The notes: generated from the sequence alone by a model not told the origin. A stretch of 64,000 nt of DNA from Acanthacorydalis orientalis (GCA_034766995.1 CM068321.1:13686026-13750025), one strand, 5' to 3'; positions 25,370-38,658 are shown, counted from the stretch's first letter. A program made the numbers and translations.

Positions 25370-25840
25370 AATAGATATCATTGCTCTTCTTCGATGACGC
25401 TACAGCCAAAATCGAGCCTTGGCCTCCTTAATTTTCTGCCTTCAGATATCTTTCTCTCTGTCAGTCCTTCTCCAGTTCCTTACTTCCAACAGTTCCACTG
25501 TATCCTTCTCTACATTGTCTATATTAGTGGTTGTTTGCCGTTACATCCATCCAGTGTTCGAGGCTTATTTTGAAGTTTCGTAATATTTGTTGTTTTATGA
25601 GGTGGGGTTATTAACCCCATGCTCAACCCCCTTTTCGGAGGGCCATTCTCCCGCTCTCGCTAGCCCTGACCCATCTTGATATCGAGGATACCCGATCTTG
25701 AGTAAAGTTACTCAGGTTACCATGGTTAACCACTTGGAAGTAAGAGTCGGAATTGGGTAAGAGAGAATATGCGACGCTAGTTGGAGTCGGCATCGTGTGG
25801 TACGCATGCACTACCCCATTTCAACCTCAATAGATACCAT
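25370..25840 (-). mobile_element. Second TSD-bounded non-LTR retrotransposon deletion derivative
   Basis: A 447-bp element (25382-25828) flanked by 12-bp direct repeats that differ at one base, AATAGATATCAT (25370-25381) and AATAGATACCAT (25829-25840). On the minus strand a GC-rich leader including GGTTGAGCATGGGGTTAATA runs into a peptide typical of the C-terminal end of LINE polyproteins: RNWRRTDREKDI, a stop in place of Trp, then RQKIKEAKARFWL and stop (25482 to 25402). No endonuclease or reverse transcriptase core lies between. As with 20084-20686, it looks like a non-autonomous copy joining the two ends of a longer element. Leader and tail differ from that copy, so it is a different family. 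Family name not assigned. Confidence 0.6.
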
Positions 25841-26455
25841 AATTATAGAGAAATTATAATAATAACAACTTAATGTTACTTAAAATTAACATACGAATTT
25901 ATATTCTAATTTTCGACTAATATTAAATTTTTAATACAACCAATCTCATGGATAAAAACATACTTTCTACAGGATATAAAATAATGTAAAAAATAACTGG
26001 AAATATACATAAATTAGGCCAGGATATATATATGACAATAATTTTATTTATAGACTTGTACAATAGACATTAATACCTGAAGTGAAAAAAATATCTATAA
26101 TTCTGATAAAGTATTACAGTTCGAGTGTACGCTAATGGTATACTTTTTCAAATAAACTGTTTTAAAATGTTAAATTACATTTAAATCTATCCATTTTTAA
26201 GGTGTCGTTCGTTTTAAAAGTTTTTTGTTGTTATTATTAATATTATAGCACATACGGTCATTTAATTAGAAGGGTGAGTACTTTCAGACGTCTGGAGTGA
26301 CACAAGACTCCTTATCGCCCCTTCATACCTCAGTGAATGTTCAAAAATAGTACTGGCTATTTAACCATCTCTATACAATTTAAAATATTCTCTGATGATT
26401 TAACATATAGAAAAAAGAAAGAGAAAAAGGAAAGTTTCCAGATTATACTACAGAG

Positions 26456-26513
<58 letters not shown>

Positions 26514-26690
26514 TTATGCCTTACTACCTTAATAATGCACAAGCGTCTATTTTTCGTGAGCTCGAATTAAATTTATATTTTTGAACAAGGTAGCAAACGA
26601 CAATTTCCTAATTACCCAATTATGAAACATTTGACGTGACACTTTCGAGGCAATAAAATTACGTGACTATTTTTAACTAGACCCTTGTCG
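25841..26690. other. A/T-rich non-coding stretch
   Basis: No gene recognised. A (TA)n(TG)n tract lies at 26459-26513. Confidence 0.6.
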
Positions 26691-27380
26691 AAAACAACAA
26701 AACCGTCAACAAAACTAAATCAAATTGATACATTGCGTGTCGCGCCGATGCCGATCGAAAGCCCGCGTCGCAGTCTATGTAAAATACAAACACATATCAT
26801 ATTTGTGTGGTAAATGATACAACACCACCGGCCATATCGTGCATCCATCCAATCAATGTTTGTTTTTCTAATATTATATCAGCCACTGCTAACGCTCTAA
26901 GCGCCGCGCTTTATTTCATTCATGCCGACAAACCCGGCACTCACACCTGGAGCCGAGATACCTTATCGACCCGCGTTAGGCCGCCTCGCGCAAGTTGCGA
27001 GCAACAGGAGGATGTGTTGTATCCCATTTACTCCGATGATAAACGAGCGTCGTTGCCATGACGACGCGTGCGCGGCGTCGTTGACGTCAGTCTCGTATCG
27101 GGTTGACGTAAATGTTACGCTCTGACGTCACGCACGCGTCTCGATGGACCTTGAACAGGGGTACGAAAGACGATGGGGTGGTCAAGTTGCTCCCGCTATG
27201 GTGGCAGCCGTGGCCCACTGGATGTTCCATTACGTGGGCGAGGTACGATCAGTGCCGACGGGACCCTTTTTCCGGAGACGCTTTTAGCCACCATCACACT
27301 AAAAATAGAATAAGCGACGAGTCCTTGACCTAGGCCGAACGAGGTGGGGCCTTTCATTCGTTCTGTGCGTTCTGTTACTA
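26691..27380. promoter_or_regulatory. Large CpG-rich island with CRE cluster
   Basis: The longest GC/CpG-rich block of the window. Within 49 bp it has two perfect TGACGTCA sites (27082-27089, 27123-27130) and a variant TGACGTAA (27104-27111). A small open frame starts 14 bp after the last site (listed separately). No other exon could be matched to a family. It probably marks the promoter and first exon of a gene or lncRNA whose remainder I cannot trace, or a strong enhancer. Confidence 0.45.
27144..27287 (+). CDS. Candidate 47-codon small open frame in CRE island
   Basis: ATG at 27144 opens a 47-codon frame to TAG at 27285-27287. It reads MDLEQGYERRWGGQVAPAM and continues with a moderately hydrophobic part, VAAVAHWMFHYVGE. 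After codon 33 the sequence GAG|GTACGA could serve as a splice donor, so it could also be the first coding exon of a longer gene. The ATG follows closely on three CRE-like sites. I know no matching family. Frames stay open by chance in GC-rich islands, and another frame overlaps this one, so the call is weak. No downstream plus-strand exon could be linked to it. Confidence 0.2.
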   Translation: MDLEQGYERRWGGQVAPAMVAAVAHWMFHYVGEVRSVPTGPFFRRRF

Positions 27381-27626
27381 TTGAATCCAGACCAAAATTT
27401 GTGTGCTTACAAAAGTATGTGCGTGAAACAATATCGCATTTATCGTACAACTATTTCTGATGTTGTTCATTGTACACACATTTACATGTACGTGTATATA
27501 TATATATATATATATATATAAATACAGAGTTAGGTTACAATGACAGTTTCGGACTTAATTATTAAATTCCAAACTTCCCTTTTCTTAATAATTTATATAA
27601 TTCGATATACTTCGAAATAAGGCCGA

Positions 27627-27629
<3 letters not shown>

Positions 27630-27680
<51 letters not shown>

Positions 27681-27705
27681 TTACTTTAATACATACATAC
27701 ACACA

Positions 27706-27768
<63 letters not shown>
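27630..27768. repeat. (TA)n/(CA)n microsatellite cluster
   Basis: Three TA runs separated by short ACACACACGC-type spacers. Confidence 0.9.
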
Positions 27769-27769
<1 letters not shown>

Positions 27770-28210
27770 CGTGAAATATCGGATACAAAATCTTTGACAA
27801 TTTAGATGTATTAATATTGTTGTCCGAATCTTAGAAACATACATATACACACGTGTCTACACACATATATATGAATGAAAACGAATAAAATGATCAAACA
27901 TATCAAATATAATACAGAGCTTTATTGAAAAATGATAAAAACCGATATTCAAAACTCAATCATACTAGATATTAAACGTTAATTAAATTTAGTGATCACT
28001 TATTTATTAGGAACCGATTCATTACTATTTTATTGGTAACAGCGAATAAAACACGTAATATGTTATAAAAGTTTAAATCAATCAATAAAAAATGAGTCGT
28101 TTATCAAACTCATCAGTCGTCTAATTCGAATGACTAGTTAATAGAATGTTTAACGATTGAAAACCTTTTTTTGTCATATGAATTGGAGTCAATAAATTTA
28201 ATGAAATTTG

Positions 28211-28248
<38 letters not shown>

Positions 28249-29276
28249 ACATGAAATTTACGATAAAGTACCTCAATAAAAAAATTACTATACAAGAGTA
28301 TCGACCTCAAGATATCAAAAGATGAACCCGGAAAGGAAAAAAAAAAAACAAAAAAATGACCTCAAAGATAAGAAACATAACTTTACTTCCAGGTACACAT
28401 GAACAAAGCAAGTTGCAAACCAAAGTTACTCAACTCAAGTATTATCGATTGAATACCTCAAAAGCATTCTTCTCATTGAAAAAAGTAAGCAGTCTGTATC
28501 CCAAAAATCAATGATATTCAAGATCGTTCAAATTACCCCTCCTTAGTCTTTATTATTTTATATTTCCTCCATTTATATTTGATCATTTTATATATTCTTG
28601 GTATTTTTTCTCTTATCTCTAAATAATTTTGAGAAAAACCACTCATATGAAAAGAAAATTAAAATCATTTTAATATTTATATAATTTTTTTTATTAATAG
28701 TAGCAAAAAAAAATGATAATATATAAATAGAAATAACATTTCAAAAGAAATATACAAATTGTTAATATATTTTAATTATATTTAGTGAATTTTATGCCAG
28801 GGAATATTTAATACAGTTTTATTTACTCTTTTTACTCTCTGAATTTATATCGACCGAAATGTTTTATATATTTCATACTTTCTATGACCGGTTTCGGTGT
28901 TTTTATAATATTGGGTTACTGTTCAATCAGTTGTTTTCAATTATAAGAATGAATTTTACATACATAATTAAAATAACTCATTCATTTGAGGACGATAAAA
29001 TATTGAAACTGACCACAGCATATAAAAAAAGTAAACGTCCGATAGAACAAAACAAAAAAAAAATATTATACTAGACAAAAGCACTAAAATATTCAAAATT
29101 ACAATTCATTTTTTTGAAGTGATTATACAGAAACAAATTTTAAAATTTAATTAATTTGTGATACATATATAATTTTAGTAATATTCGTTCACAATTTAAA
29201 TAAAACTAGAATTAAAAATAATACTTCATTTTGAAACAGTTTTCCGTTTTTTTATTAAATTAAATATAAAAATTTG

Positions 29277-29313
<37 letters not shown>

Positions 29314-29858
29314 AATGTATGTATATATCAACTTTTTATGGATAATAAATATATAAATGTATGTGAGCGCACACGTGTTTGTTCAGAATTTTTGTTTCAG
29401 CAAAAACCATATCTAACCAATTTAACAAACAGCGAATTTAAATGAATCAATGAAAAAAATTCGAATTTCAATAGAAATATTCGTACAATGCGAATTAAAA
29501 AAATATCACGACAAATATTACATCAATAAACGTTTATATTTGCTACCTCGAAAGTGATATCTTTTAAAGTCTATTATCGATTGTTTGCCCCATACTCTGG
29601 TCATTATTATATTCATTCATAAAATCATCAGGTCACTGCGCATGCGAATTCGATATCTCACTGTCTGTTGGATTGAGGAAGGAAGAAATTCTCGGAATCA
29701 GGGTGTAATCTTGCGTCAGTCAATAACCATAGTTAAACCGCCAAGAAATGTTCAACAAGATGTTAACCATCGATAAAAGTGTTCTTTTTCTTATTAAATG
29801 GTGCTTTTTTTTCAAATTTAATTAGTCTCATATTTATAAAGATACAAATACACGCACG

Positions 29859-29917
<59 letters not shown>

Positions 29918-31023
29918 ACAAAACCATAATATAATTCATTTTAGAAAATTTATAAATCCAGTAAATTTCCATTGATCGTTTACACGTTTCCACTCTTCTA
30001 TCTAATTTTAAATACAAGTAATTTAAAATAAAACTATTGTTAATTTGAAAATTCAAAAGAATTTTAAACAGTTCCAACCACATATAACAAGTCAATGTTA
30101 TCTTCAATTCATAAAAAGTTCATTTTGAAAAAGTACTATAACTTTTATTGTAAAACTTTTAAAACTATTTGAACTATTAATATCAAACTAATAAAATGCT
30201 TACAAACGTATCTGTACTTTTAATCTGCATATACACTGTTAAGTTTTGATCATACAAGAATTTATTTTTAAAAATCGTCAATTTCAATTTGTAACAAATT
30301 TGCAATTCGTACAAAAACCTTAATGCACAAATTTTATGACAACAATGCTATACTATTTAAAAAAATACTTGTAAATATATTTATTTTTATATTTAAGATT
30401 TAAATTATTGATACAAAATATATAAATAAACAAATACATATAATCCATCCAGGGTACTTTAAATACGACTCTGATTAGTACTTTATTATTTTATACGCAA
30501 ACTTCAAATACAAACATTACTTTCTTCAAAATTATAATTATTTGATAATGATGCAATTTATGAAAAATATTTTTTTATTACTATTATTTTTTAATGATGA
30601 TATTTATAAACCTGCAGATACTAATAATAAGATACAGTTCATTATTATACTAAAGAGGTAAATGATAATTATTTAATCGAATGAAAGTTCGATAATCTTC
30701 ATACTTTTATACTATAATTTCTTATAATTAGACATGTTCATCTATTTTTTTTTAATAAAAATTGCTTAAGTATATTCAAATTATATGGTTAACACAGCAT
30801 TGAATATCTGCCTACAGACTACCAACTCCTATGATACCTAGAGATGAACTATTATAATATTTATTCTACCCAATTTTTATACTTAATTTATGTGCAATAT
30901 TGAAATATTATATCCTGTTTATAAAATGTATATGCCTCATTTCGAACAAAACATTCAAATACGATAAAAACACTAGTAGAGAAATTAATTTCTGGATACG
31001 AATGCCATCAAAGCCATCATATA

Positions 31024-31025
<2 letters not shown>

Positions 31026-31090
<65 letters not shown>

Positions 31091-31146
31091 GTATATACAT
31101 ATATATATATATACATACATATATATACATATATATGTATATATAA
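31026..31146. repeat. (TA)n microsatellite
   Basis: About 120 bp of TA with GTATATGTATATACA-type interruptions in the right half, partly palindromic. Confidence 0.9.
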
Positions 31147-31239
31147 GCGTAAACTACTTGTAGAAGAGACTGAACGTAAAAAAACGAGTTACTAATATAA
31201 TACAGAAGAATAGTGTGTTTTGGAAACAAAGAACAATAA

Positions 31240-31410
31240 ATGAGTAATTGAAAATATTGACTAGGATCCAAGAAATATAGGTAGAGACTAATAATAGGTG
31301 GGATAAGGATATCATAAAATGAATCGAAAATGTATGGAAAAGCAATAGATTCTAATTGCAGTAAATAAGAAGAAATCGCAATCCAACATTGGATCATCAA
31401 AAACTTGAAA
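31240..31410 (+). mobile_element. RTE-like LINE 3' end remnant
   Basis: Read on the plus strand with frame changes, it gives RWDKDIIK (stop) [10 protein letters not shown] and then [11 protein letters not shown]. This parallels the RW.KDI ... MEEAFIQQWIDRG ending seen in the opposite-strand copy at 22050-22205. Stops and shifts make it dead, and the copy is followed by A/T-rich sequence and a TA run. The 5' part is not recognisable. Confidence 0.5.
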
Positions 31411-32764
31411 ATTATTACATATATATATATATATATATTACGAAGAATTTTTTTTTTAATATTTACATTAGATTATACTATTAACAATTATAAAAAAATA
31501 ATTATAAGACTTCCTTATTATTTAACAGATACAATTTTATTAAAAACATATACGAGTATGAAAGTTAAATTCTAATTGAAATTTTAAAAATAATTCAACA
31601 GTTTGTATCAAATATACGTACAGACTATTATATTACAAAACGAAAAATATCAATTTCTAAAGTTAAATTTTAAACAAACCAATTTTCTCATATTTTCACT
31701 TAATGTTTTCCCGATCCATCGTAAGTAGAAAAATATATTATTTTCTGAAAAATATTATTTTTATATCCATAAATTTGTCAATTTTTAAGAGTCAACCTCA
31801 TAAATACAATACTAATAAAAATAAAATTAATATTCCTTAAATAAACAATAGTTACAATATTAATATTAAAAATTATTCAATTACGTTTTAAAAATAAATA
31901 ACAAGTTTTGTTCTTAAAAAAATACAAACATTTTCTTATTATTCTGTGAAACTTTCGTATTTAAAAATCGTTAGATAAAGAAAGAAAAAAAACGAAGAAT
32001 CGTTAAAAATATAACAGTTATCTATCTTCAGAAAAAATATATCAATCTTATTATTTTATAATCTATTTTAATGATTAAATAATTCCATCGGAAGAAAATT
32101 ATCTCATAGATCACTTGACACATGTCGAAATAAATTGCCACAAATTCTATTTTTTTTTCATTTGTGTCTCAAAAAAGGACATAATTACTTGTTATATTCA
32201 ACGTTTGAATTCAATTTTAATTCATTATTTCATATTGATTCAAAATTTAACATTTAATTTACAGTATTCATTTTGAAACGAAAACACGTACTTCGTTACA
32301 ATACAGGAATATCCAATACACGTTTAAAACATTTAACTCAATAATTCAATAAAAGTAACATTTTATAGTAAATGATAAATAAGAAAAAAACTTACATATT
32401 TTCTCACTCAGTAAACATTTTTCAACAATTTAAAATTTTCGAACACAAGTATTAACTAGTCAAGCAATAACTATCAATCACGTATGAAAAATATTACTAG
32501 CGACATCTCCCACAAAACAAAATACTTACGATTTAGGTACTCTAGTATCAGACCAGATATACCAAAACGTTATCTATAATGTTACTATATATACATATAT
32601 TTTTATATAAAAAAGGAATGCATTAAAAAAACACGTCATTTTCTCGACAATTAATGGAAAATTTCAAATCTAGATTAACTGATTTAATTATATTTTTCAC
32701 TTTTCCATAACTATTTAATTGCAGTTATGTGAACATTATTTTATTACATTTTAGTCTGGCACTG

Positions 32765-32895
32765 TGGATGAATCGTTTTCAAAATGTATTATTTCTTGTA
32801 CACGCTATAATTTTCTTTCAAAATGATCAACAATTGCTGATTATTCATTTCAAGCTGTTTATATAGATTCAATGGCAATGGCATTATCTTCAAGT
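32765..32895 (+). repeat. Possible third copy of the dispersed repeat seen near base 300
   Basis: Shares the order TGATCAA, TGATTATT, TTCAATGGCAATGGCATTATC with the copies at 267-399 and 867-989, but is more diverged. By-eye alignment only. Confidence 0.3.
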
Positions 32896-34471
32896 TGAAG
32901 AATATATGATTTTGATACCAAATTTATAAAAGGTCATATAAAAATTGTTTTCAGTTTCATATAAAGACAATATTTTGAAAAGAATGTTCTAATAGAAAGA
33001 CAACAAATTTAAAACTTCAATCAATTGTTAGCATTTGAGGTACATGCGGCATAAAGGAATGAAACAGTTACTGAATTTGAAAAATTTAATTTATAAATTT
33101 CATTCTTAACATTTAGTAAAAGTTAAAATGACTTCAGGATACATAATCGGAAATTTCATTTATTTATAATAAAAAAATTATTTAATACAATTTTGCCATT
33201 TCTGATGCGTTTTTGCTCACTATTTTAAGAAAGTAACATATATATATAATCTTATTCTTCAATAATTTATTTCTTATTGAATAATTTTTTTGTCAACATT
33301 AACAATAGAAATCAATCAAAACAAAAACACTATAAGAATACAAATTTATAAAAAATTTAAAACTTTATAGATAATTGGAATAAAAAAATATGTATAGAAT
33401 ATAAATCTTACAAAAAAATACTTTGAGCACTATTAACTAGTTCTTTTAAAAATGTTTAATATAGTTTGACAATAATAAAATAAAAATTTTTTCATTGCTA
33501 AAATATAATTTTTAAAAAAAAAGGGAAATAAAACACTCAGTAAATGTCACAAAATAGTTTAATTCTCTTTTACAAAATGAACAATCCCAAGCACCATTTT
33601 ATCAAAAAATAAGGTTTTTACACAATACAAAAACTAACAAATATCACAAAACAATTCACTGTTTAGCATCATAACAAACAAAGGCAAGAGTTACTTTACT
33701 ATATAATTTATACTTACATACCATCATATATACACAACAAAATAATACACTTAAATAATCATAACAGATAATTCTAAAAACCTTTTTTTCATTTTATATA
33801 CAATCAGGTATAATAGTTGTAAAAATTATTCTAAAAGGCAAAAATGCACACCGTATGCATATCAAAGCAGATATAAACCTAATCTACAATGATTTTTATT
33901 TTTTAAATTCAAAAATATAAAATTCTAAAAATATTAATTATCCTGTTTTAATGAAAGTGGTAAATTTTAATAATATTAACAGTAAAAATATTAATAGTAA
34001 ATGTAATATTAATAATTCTGTTTTACAAGTTCTTTAAATATATTTAAGTATTTACATAAGTCTATACCAGAATATTTCAAAATATCCTTTATAAGGTATA
34101 TTATGATACTGTTCAATATTGTTCAAAACTATAATAAATTATTGATATTAACTAATAGTATCATTAAAATCTGTTTATTTATTTTTACAAAATGATATAT
34201 AAACCACTCAAAAAAAGTTATACATACATATAAATTTATATTAAAAATATTTGATTTCTTTAATAGCGACCGCTGAAGAATAATTTCACAAATTTCAAAA
34301 TTTTTTATTCAAATCTTGATGTAAAACTTCAACCTGTTCAGTTTTCAAAAAATCTTAAAAAAATTTATCTCAAAAAATTCAACATTGATTTCCATAATTT
34401 AATTTTATCAATTAAATGCTCAAGTGTTATTTTTTTAACCAACTTTAGATTTGCTAAAAAAGTAATTGTTT

Positions 34472-34537
<66 letters not shown>

Positions 34538-34860
34538 GAAAGTTCAGTCCTGAACAGCATACATATTGCACATACTAGTAATTCATTGCTATTATGATTA
34601 AACATAATTAAGATAACCAATTTCCAAAAATCCTATTGCCTCTTCTACTACAAAATGTTACATATATTATATATATTTTAACACAGTATTTTTTTCTTCA
34701 AATGAATATTCACATTAGCAAATAAACACTTTATATTTATCATTCATTTTAACACAAAAACAATACTGCATGTCTACATTGTACTGATATGTTTAATAAT
34801 ACATTTTAAATATTATTTAATATGCTGGCCTGTAAATGAATATTGCCATTTATAAATATA

Positions 34861-34864
34861 CATA

Positions 34865-34932
<68 letters not shown>

Positions 34933-34936
34933 TATG
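34861..34936. repeat. Palindromic (TA)n tract
   Basis: A TA run of about 58 bp flanked by CATACATCAT on the left and ATGATGTATG on the right, exact inverted copies. The whole 76 bp is therefore a near-perfect palindrome able to form a cruciform. Confidence 0.85.
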
Positions 34937-35637
34937 AAAAATAAGTAATTCAACATTAGTTCCATGTAAAAGTGTTTTTCATCGTATTAACAGTATTCAG
35001 ATATCTAAAATAACAAATTTGTTTGATTATACCATGTGCAAACGTTTGACCTTAAAAATATATTTATTAGTATCAATATTATAAATGAACAAATGTATGA
35101 AAAGCTAAGGTACAAATTGAAAGAATTATAACTAAAAAATAGATAAATAAAATTTTACTCTGTACACAACTGCATTATTGAAAGCTGTAATGTATAGAGC
35201 ACATACACATGTACACATTCACATGTTCATATACACAGATATTCTTTTTCTTTCTTACATCAATATACTTGAAACATTCAATCATTAATTTTAAATAACT
35301 TATGAATAAATATAAATTTCCACACAAAAATATTTCTTTTAACTAAGCATAATAAAACATATTTAACAATAGAAATACATTGTGTCAAAATATCTACGTA
35401 TATTTAACAAATGACCTAATTTATGAACAATTTAAATTTGATCATATTATTAAAAACATTATTATATTAAGTTATTCACATTCAAAATAAAATAAATTTG
35501 CTCCATCATTCTGATCACAGTCATTTTATAAATCCATAACACTGAAAAACAATATATAGCTGTGCATACTTTATTCCTCTTAACATAATATATACATTTA
35601 TATATGTATGATGTGTATGTATGTGTGTGTGTGTATG

Positions 35638-35668
<31 letters not shown>

Positions 35669-35968
35669 TTGTGTCATGTATCTGTATACACATACATTAT
35701 TCACACATTTATTATGAAAATAAATAATCAAATATAACAGTAATATTTTAAAATACAGAAAAATATTTTCAATCATAATAAAATATACCTATAAAAAAGA
35801 ATAAACCCTAATTCGTCATAATGTGTTATAAATACCAAATATGAAGAAAACACAGTTATTTAACTTGGATTGATTAAGTTAATAATAACATAAAGAATGC
35901 ACAAGCCTCATGAACTAATCCTGAGAAGTTAAAAAAATATAAATCTACAATACACAAATCTACTAAGG

Positions 35969-37323
35969 TTATGTCTTTTCTTCTTCTTCTGTAGCTGAAA
36001 CTATGGACGGTTCAGATTCTGCTCTTTTTTTCATTGAGGAATCACCAATATTTGAAAGCAAATCTGCTACTAATGTTTCAAGAGCTTCTTCTGAAAACTC
36101 CGATTGAATATTTGGCACACTTCTTGTTACACTATCATCTTTCTGAGTATCATTACTCTGAATTTCTATGCAATTATCAGTAACTTTCAGCAATTCTTCA
36201 TTCAAACAAACGTCCTTTAAATTAACTGTACTATTTGAAAAAATAGCAGTAACTCCTAAGATAGGATCAGGAGCATTTACATTTTTAACCTTTTCTTCAG
36301 TTTGACGTACCACATCGATTGTTTGTGACCGCTGTATTAATGGGAAAAAAGGTTTCAATGGACTAGCACAGTTATCTTTGGTTGATTCTTTATTAACGAC
36401 AGTGGGTAATTTTCCATTCAAAGGACTCAAGACTGGGCTATTTGCTCTAACAGATGACGGAGACTGTGTATTTGCTTTATCTTGTCGATGTGCTGTTATC
36501 AAATCACATGCTTTCCCTAGGATAACTAGACCATTAAGAATTCGCACAGAAACCAAACATATATATCCAAGAAATACTAAAATAATAGCAGCTGCACCTT
36601 CAACATATAAAGCATGCACTACAACCCTGAACATAACAACACCTAACGGCATTGGTATAAATCCCATTCTTCTAGCAACCAAATCAGAATGATCTGAAAA
36701 GGCATTTTTCTGTCTTGTTTGTGCAACATCATATGCTAAACTTGTAGTATAATCACGATAAACATCTACTGGAAGCTCATTAAATCTCGTAATGAAAGCA
36801 TGTTTAATCCAATCTACTAAGACTTCAGCAAACAATACAATTAAACAATCGAGCATAAGAACCCAAAACCGATCTTCTTTCCAAGAATATTCTTTCATCG
36901 TTTGTAATACAACAATAAAGAGAAGAACAAAAAGGTGAAATCTTTCTCTAACATCACTACATGTCACTTGAAATAAATTGTTTTTATCAAATTTTTTAAA
37001 TACACTACCCTTCAACTCCACAAACTGAAATAAAAAAATATTTCATATATAAATGTTTAGAAACATATGAAACACATATGTATAACAATGTATACATATG
37101 TCCGTATGTATGTGTATATATATATATATATATCATATAAAATCCTTTTTAAAAATATAAACTGATTTAAAAAAAACTCACATTATTTGACATCATTATA
37201 GTTAAAAGTGCTTTATTATTTGAATTCATTGCTACATTTAATGTTGTTGCTTGAAATAATACCAATAAACTGTGAAGAACTGGAAAATATGTTAAGAAAA
37301 AAATATATACAAAATATTAAAAG

Positions 37324-37378
<55 letters not shown>

Positions 37379-38314
37379 TAGATTATAATAAAAATCATCC
37401 AAATTATAAAGGATACAGACATATGCAATAGCAAAGAAAAGATGTGGTATAACTCCCAAATGCTCCCTATGTCTATCTCTTGGTTCTGTGGCTGTCCAAA
37501 ATAGTGCATCAATAATATCTTGACCAAATGCAGAAAATAATCTATCTCCAACTTCTAACATATTATAAAAAATATACAATTTGATAACTGATTGGCTTTT
37601 TATCATATGATACAACATGTTAGTATCCAAGTAAAACATTCCTATACTGCAAATAAAAATTATGCATGCTTTTAGAAGATCACATATTTCTGCAGGCTTC
37701 AAATATCGTTTACCCGGTCTTCTTAATAAACTAAAAACGTTTAAAAAATCATTAAAAATAATTATAATTATAGAATTACATCTTACATACCCAAAACAAT
37801 TTTTGAAAGGGCATGTAAGTAAAGTCCAACATGCTAATAAAAACCTAACAGGCAAAAATGTGTAAACAAAAAGAAAGGAATCAGCACATTGTAAAAATCC
37901 ATAAACCATAAATTTTTCCACTTCTCGAGGAATTTTCATAAATGAATAAACTTTTTCTCGCCGAGCTGAATATTGTTCCTCATCATTTTCAAGAAGATAG
38001 CCCCTTGTCAATTCTACTTGTAAGAAAGAACAAAGTGACGGTGTATTTTCTGTAAAAAAAATTGGACATTTTATCTTTAAAAAATAATCAAAACTATTTA
38101 CTTAATATTGGTTATGTTCTCACTTACCCTTCTTTTTACATTCCGGTTCATTTGTTGTTCGTTCTTCCATTTTATTCTTGTAATCTACTTGTGAAAATAA
38201 ATCTTCTACTTTATTTTCATTATTGTAATGCAATTTTGTTGTAGAACGAAATCTTAATTTCTTTTCTGGTGGTGTCACAAATATGTCATCTTTGGCAGAC
38301 ATGATACATGACAT
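35969..38314 (-). CDS. TAPT1: TAPT1 homologue (transmembrane anterior posterior transformation protein 1)
   Basis: Predicted multi-pass membrane protein of the TAPT1/Emp65 family; vertebrate TAPT1 acts in ciliogenesis and skeletal patterning, and the yeast relative works at the ER. Five exons on the minus strand: 38314-38128, 38049-37791, 37730-37417, 37279-37182, 37024-35969. All have GT/AG borders and compatible phases, giving 637 codons. Family-diagnostic stretches are KPAEICDLLK, FYLDTNMLYHMIKSQSVIKL, YNMLEVGDRLFSAFGQDI, ALFWTATEPRDR, QATTLNVAMNSNNKALLT, GSVFKKFDKNNLFQV and VARRMGFIPMPLGVVMFRV. The C-terminal 170 or so residues are acidic and low-complexity, as in relatives. ATG at 38314 is used; a second in-frame ATG at 38302 (MSAKDD) could be the start instead. 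The intron between 37279 and 37417 contains a TA tract. Identity is firm, the start is less so. Confidence 0.93.
37329..37372. repeat. (TA)n tract inside a TAPT1 intron
   Basis: About 44 bp of TA within the 137-bp intron 37280-37416, roughly a third of the intron. Confidence 0.9.
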
Positions 38315-38624
38315 CAACGACTTTACAGTAATAATAGATAGGTACAGGTTATCGTTGGTAACTGGTCTAATAAGCGGTTAAATTGTGAGGTGTATTAATA
38401 GTAAATGGTGCCAAATGTTATCTCCATAAAATATACGTTTTATTTATGAATCATGTTTAGAAAATTAAATAAACTACGTACTTATCTGTACGGAAATTCA
38501 TATATTTAGTTAAGAGGATTAAATATTTTGAAATTAAATATCATGAATAATCCTTAAAGAAAATATTAATTATAAATAAACATTAAATAAATTGGAAAAT
38601 ACAATTATACACACAGAGATTATT

Positions 38625-38658
<34 letters not shown>

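Larger units (their letters stand above)
27381..31239. other. Microsatellite-rich non-coding stretch
   Basis: No gene recognised. Tracts include TA at 27496-27521, 27630-27677, 27711-27768, 28218-28247 and 29283-29308, (CA)n(TA)n at 29851-29914, and TA at 31026-31146. Frames through these tracts encode Tyr-Ile or Thr-His repeats and are not genes. Confidence 0.65.
31411..35968. other. A/T-rich non-coding stretch downstream of the TAPT1 homologue
   Basis: No gene recognised. The right end is expected to include the 3' untranslated region of the minus-strand gene that ends at 35969; a possible poly(A) signal (AATAAA on the minus strand) is at 35708-35713. Large TA tracts are at 34480-34534 and 34869-34928, with CA/GT mixtures near 35610-35670. 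Confidence 0.6.

Noticed and set aside
26807..27061. 84-codon frame in the large GC island
   Set aside because: Several frames overlap here on both strands, as expected in GC-rich DNA; no protein family match.
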